Assembly (NCBI GenBank): GCA_029213105.1
Contig: JARGNS010000244.1
Span: 1-5,919 of the forward strand
Reading direction: 5' to 3'
Length of the DNA stretch: 5,919 nucleotides
From: Planctomycetota bacterium
GTDB taxonomy: Bacteria > Planctomycetota > PLA2 > JAEUHO01
Shown one piece after another: positions 5,687 to 5,919 of the stretch (its first letter is position 1; each line of letters opens with the position of its first letter). The position numbers were made by a program, and so were the translations under genes. The notes beneath the pieces were generated by a model, which worked only from the letters and a program-made list of their open reading frames with translations, did not search any database and was not told the DNA's origin.

Positions 5687-5919
5687 AGCCGGGACGTCGA
5701 GTCCGCCGCGGCCGGGCATCCGCAGGGGCGAGCACGAGGCCGGCACGCACGAGATCGTCCTCGGGCGCACAACCCGCCCATGCCTCGCGCGGGAGGGTTG
5801 TCCGCCAGCGAACCACCTGGCGCACACACCCACCAGGATCGCGGGCGCACACACGCTCGCCCTGCGGGCCTCGCTGGAGCGCCCCTACGAGGACAGACGC
5901 CGTGCCGTGGACCGAGGCC
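5646..5919 (-). CDS. Possible 3' end of an unidentified gene entering from the right edge
   Basis: The minus-strand frame ending at the TGA at 5646-5648 stays open to the window edge, about 90 codons. Its first 70 or so codons have mostly G/C third bases, better than the other frames here, and the peptide contains stretches that look protein-like (CVRQVVRWRTTLPREAWAG, then EDDLVRAGLVLAPADARP). I do not recognise the family. The last 20 or so residues are Arg/Gly/Pro-rich and overlap the 3' end of the selenoprotein-like gene by 41 bp on the opposite strand, which is unusual. Because GC-rich DNA keeps several frames open by chance, this could be non-coding; a plus-strand frame is also open through the region. 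Sequence beyond 5919 would settle it. Confidence 0.35.
   Translation of the reverse strand, partial: ASVHGTASVLVGALQRGPQGERVCARDPGGCVRQVVRWRTTLPREAWAGCAPEDDLVRAGLVLAPADARPRRTRRPGFSGRGPRGAAWAA
5764..5854. repeat. Short GGCGCACA direct repeats
   Basis: GGCGCACA occurs at 5764-5771, 5819-5826 and 5844-5851. The last two copies extend to an identical 11-mer GGCGCACACAC (5819-5829 and 5844-5854), offset by 25 bp. The spacing is irregular (55 then 25), which argues against an array. It may be low-complexity drift in a weakly constrained region or part of the possible right-edge gene. Confidence 0.3.
5769..5801. terminator. Stable inverted repeat downstream of the selenoprotein-like gene; possible terminator hairpin
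   Basis: ACAACCC (5769-5775) pairs perfectly with GGGTTGT (5795-5801); after one G-A mismatch the stem continues as CCC (5777-5779) with GGG (5791-5793), leaving an 11-nt loop. That is a 10-bp stem with one mismatch, starting 83 nt after the stop at 5686. There is no T-tract on either side, so it is not a classical intrinsic terminator; GC-rich bacteria often lack the tract. If the right-edge minus-strand gene is real, the repeat lies inside it. Confidence 0.3.

Overview
The window is GC-rich with strongly G/C-ending codons and carries five protein genes. There are no RNA genes, CRISPR arrays or mobile elements that I can see. The protein styles suggest a bacterium from the Planctomycetota or a similar high-GC, environmental, Gram-negative-type lineage: a lipoprotein PQQ-dehydrogenase, an SLC13/TrkA-C transporter, a membrane-anchored orphan, and an exported thioredoxin-like/CxxCH/PDZ protein. 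That placement is an impression from protein style, not a phylogenetic result.

Layout, left to right. (1) Positions 1-854, minus strand: the N-terminal 284 codons of a lipoprotein PQQ-dependent sugar dehydrogenase that runs off the left edge. (2) 855-1077: a 223-bp divergent intergenic region with both ribosome binding sites, a 12-bp palindrome and a short hairpin. (3) 1078-2889, plus strand: a 603-residue SLC13/DASS-type anion transporter with two cytosolic RCK_C (TrkA-C) domains. (4) 2902-4254, minus strand: a 450-residue protein with one N-terminal membrane anchor that I do not recognise; it converges on the transporter with only 12 bp between stop codons. (5) 4255-4318: a tight 64-bp divergent promoter region with a perfect 13-bp interrupted palindrome. 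(6) 4319-5686, plus strand: a 455-residue exported protein interrupted by one in-frame TGA at codon 68. (7) 5646-5919, minus strand: a probable 3' end of another gene entering from the right, low confidence.

The main discovery is gene 6. A normal gene caller would split it into a 67-residue fragment and a 378-residue ORF starting at a weak TTG. The two pieces share one reading frame, and the TGA falls where a thioredoxin-like fold has its active site, giving C65-V-P-U68-L-G-C71, a UxxC redox motif. Hairpins compatible with a bacterial SECIS element can be drawn just after the TGA. TGA is also the normal stop of every other gene end seen here, so the best reading is a selenocysteine-containing exported redox protein, not a changed genetic code. 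Further along, the same protein has a CxxCH heme-c-type motif and two PDZ-like regions. This would be an envelope protein combining a selenol/thiol centre, a possible heme and protein-binding modules.

The genes do not form an obvious single pathway. The two divergent pairs (1 with 3, and 4 with 6) are each placed to share control regions. The 4/6 pair is close enough that one regulator at the palindrome could control both.
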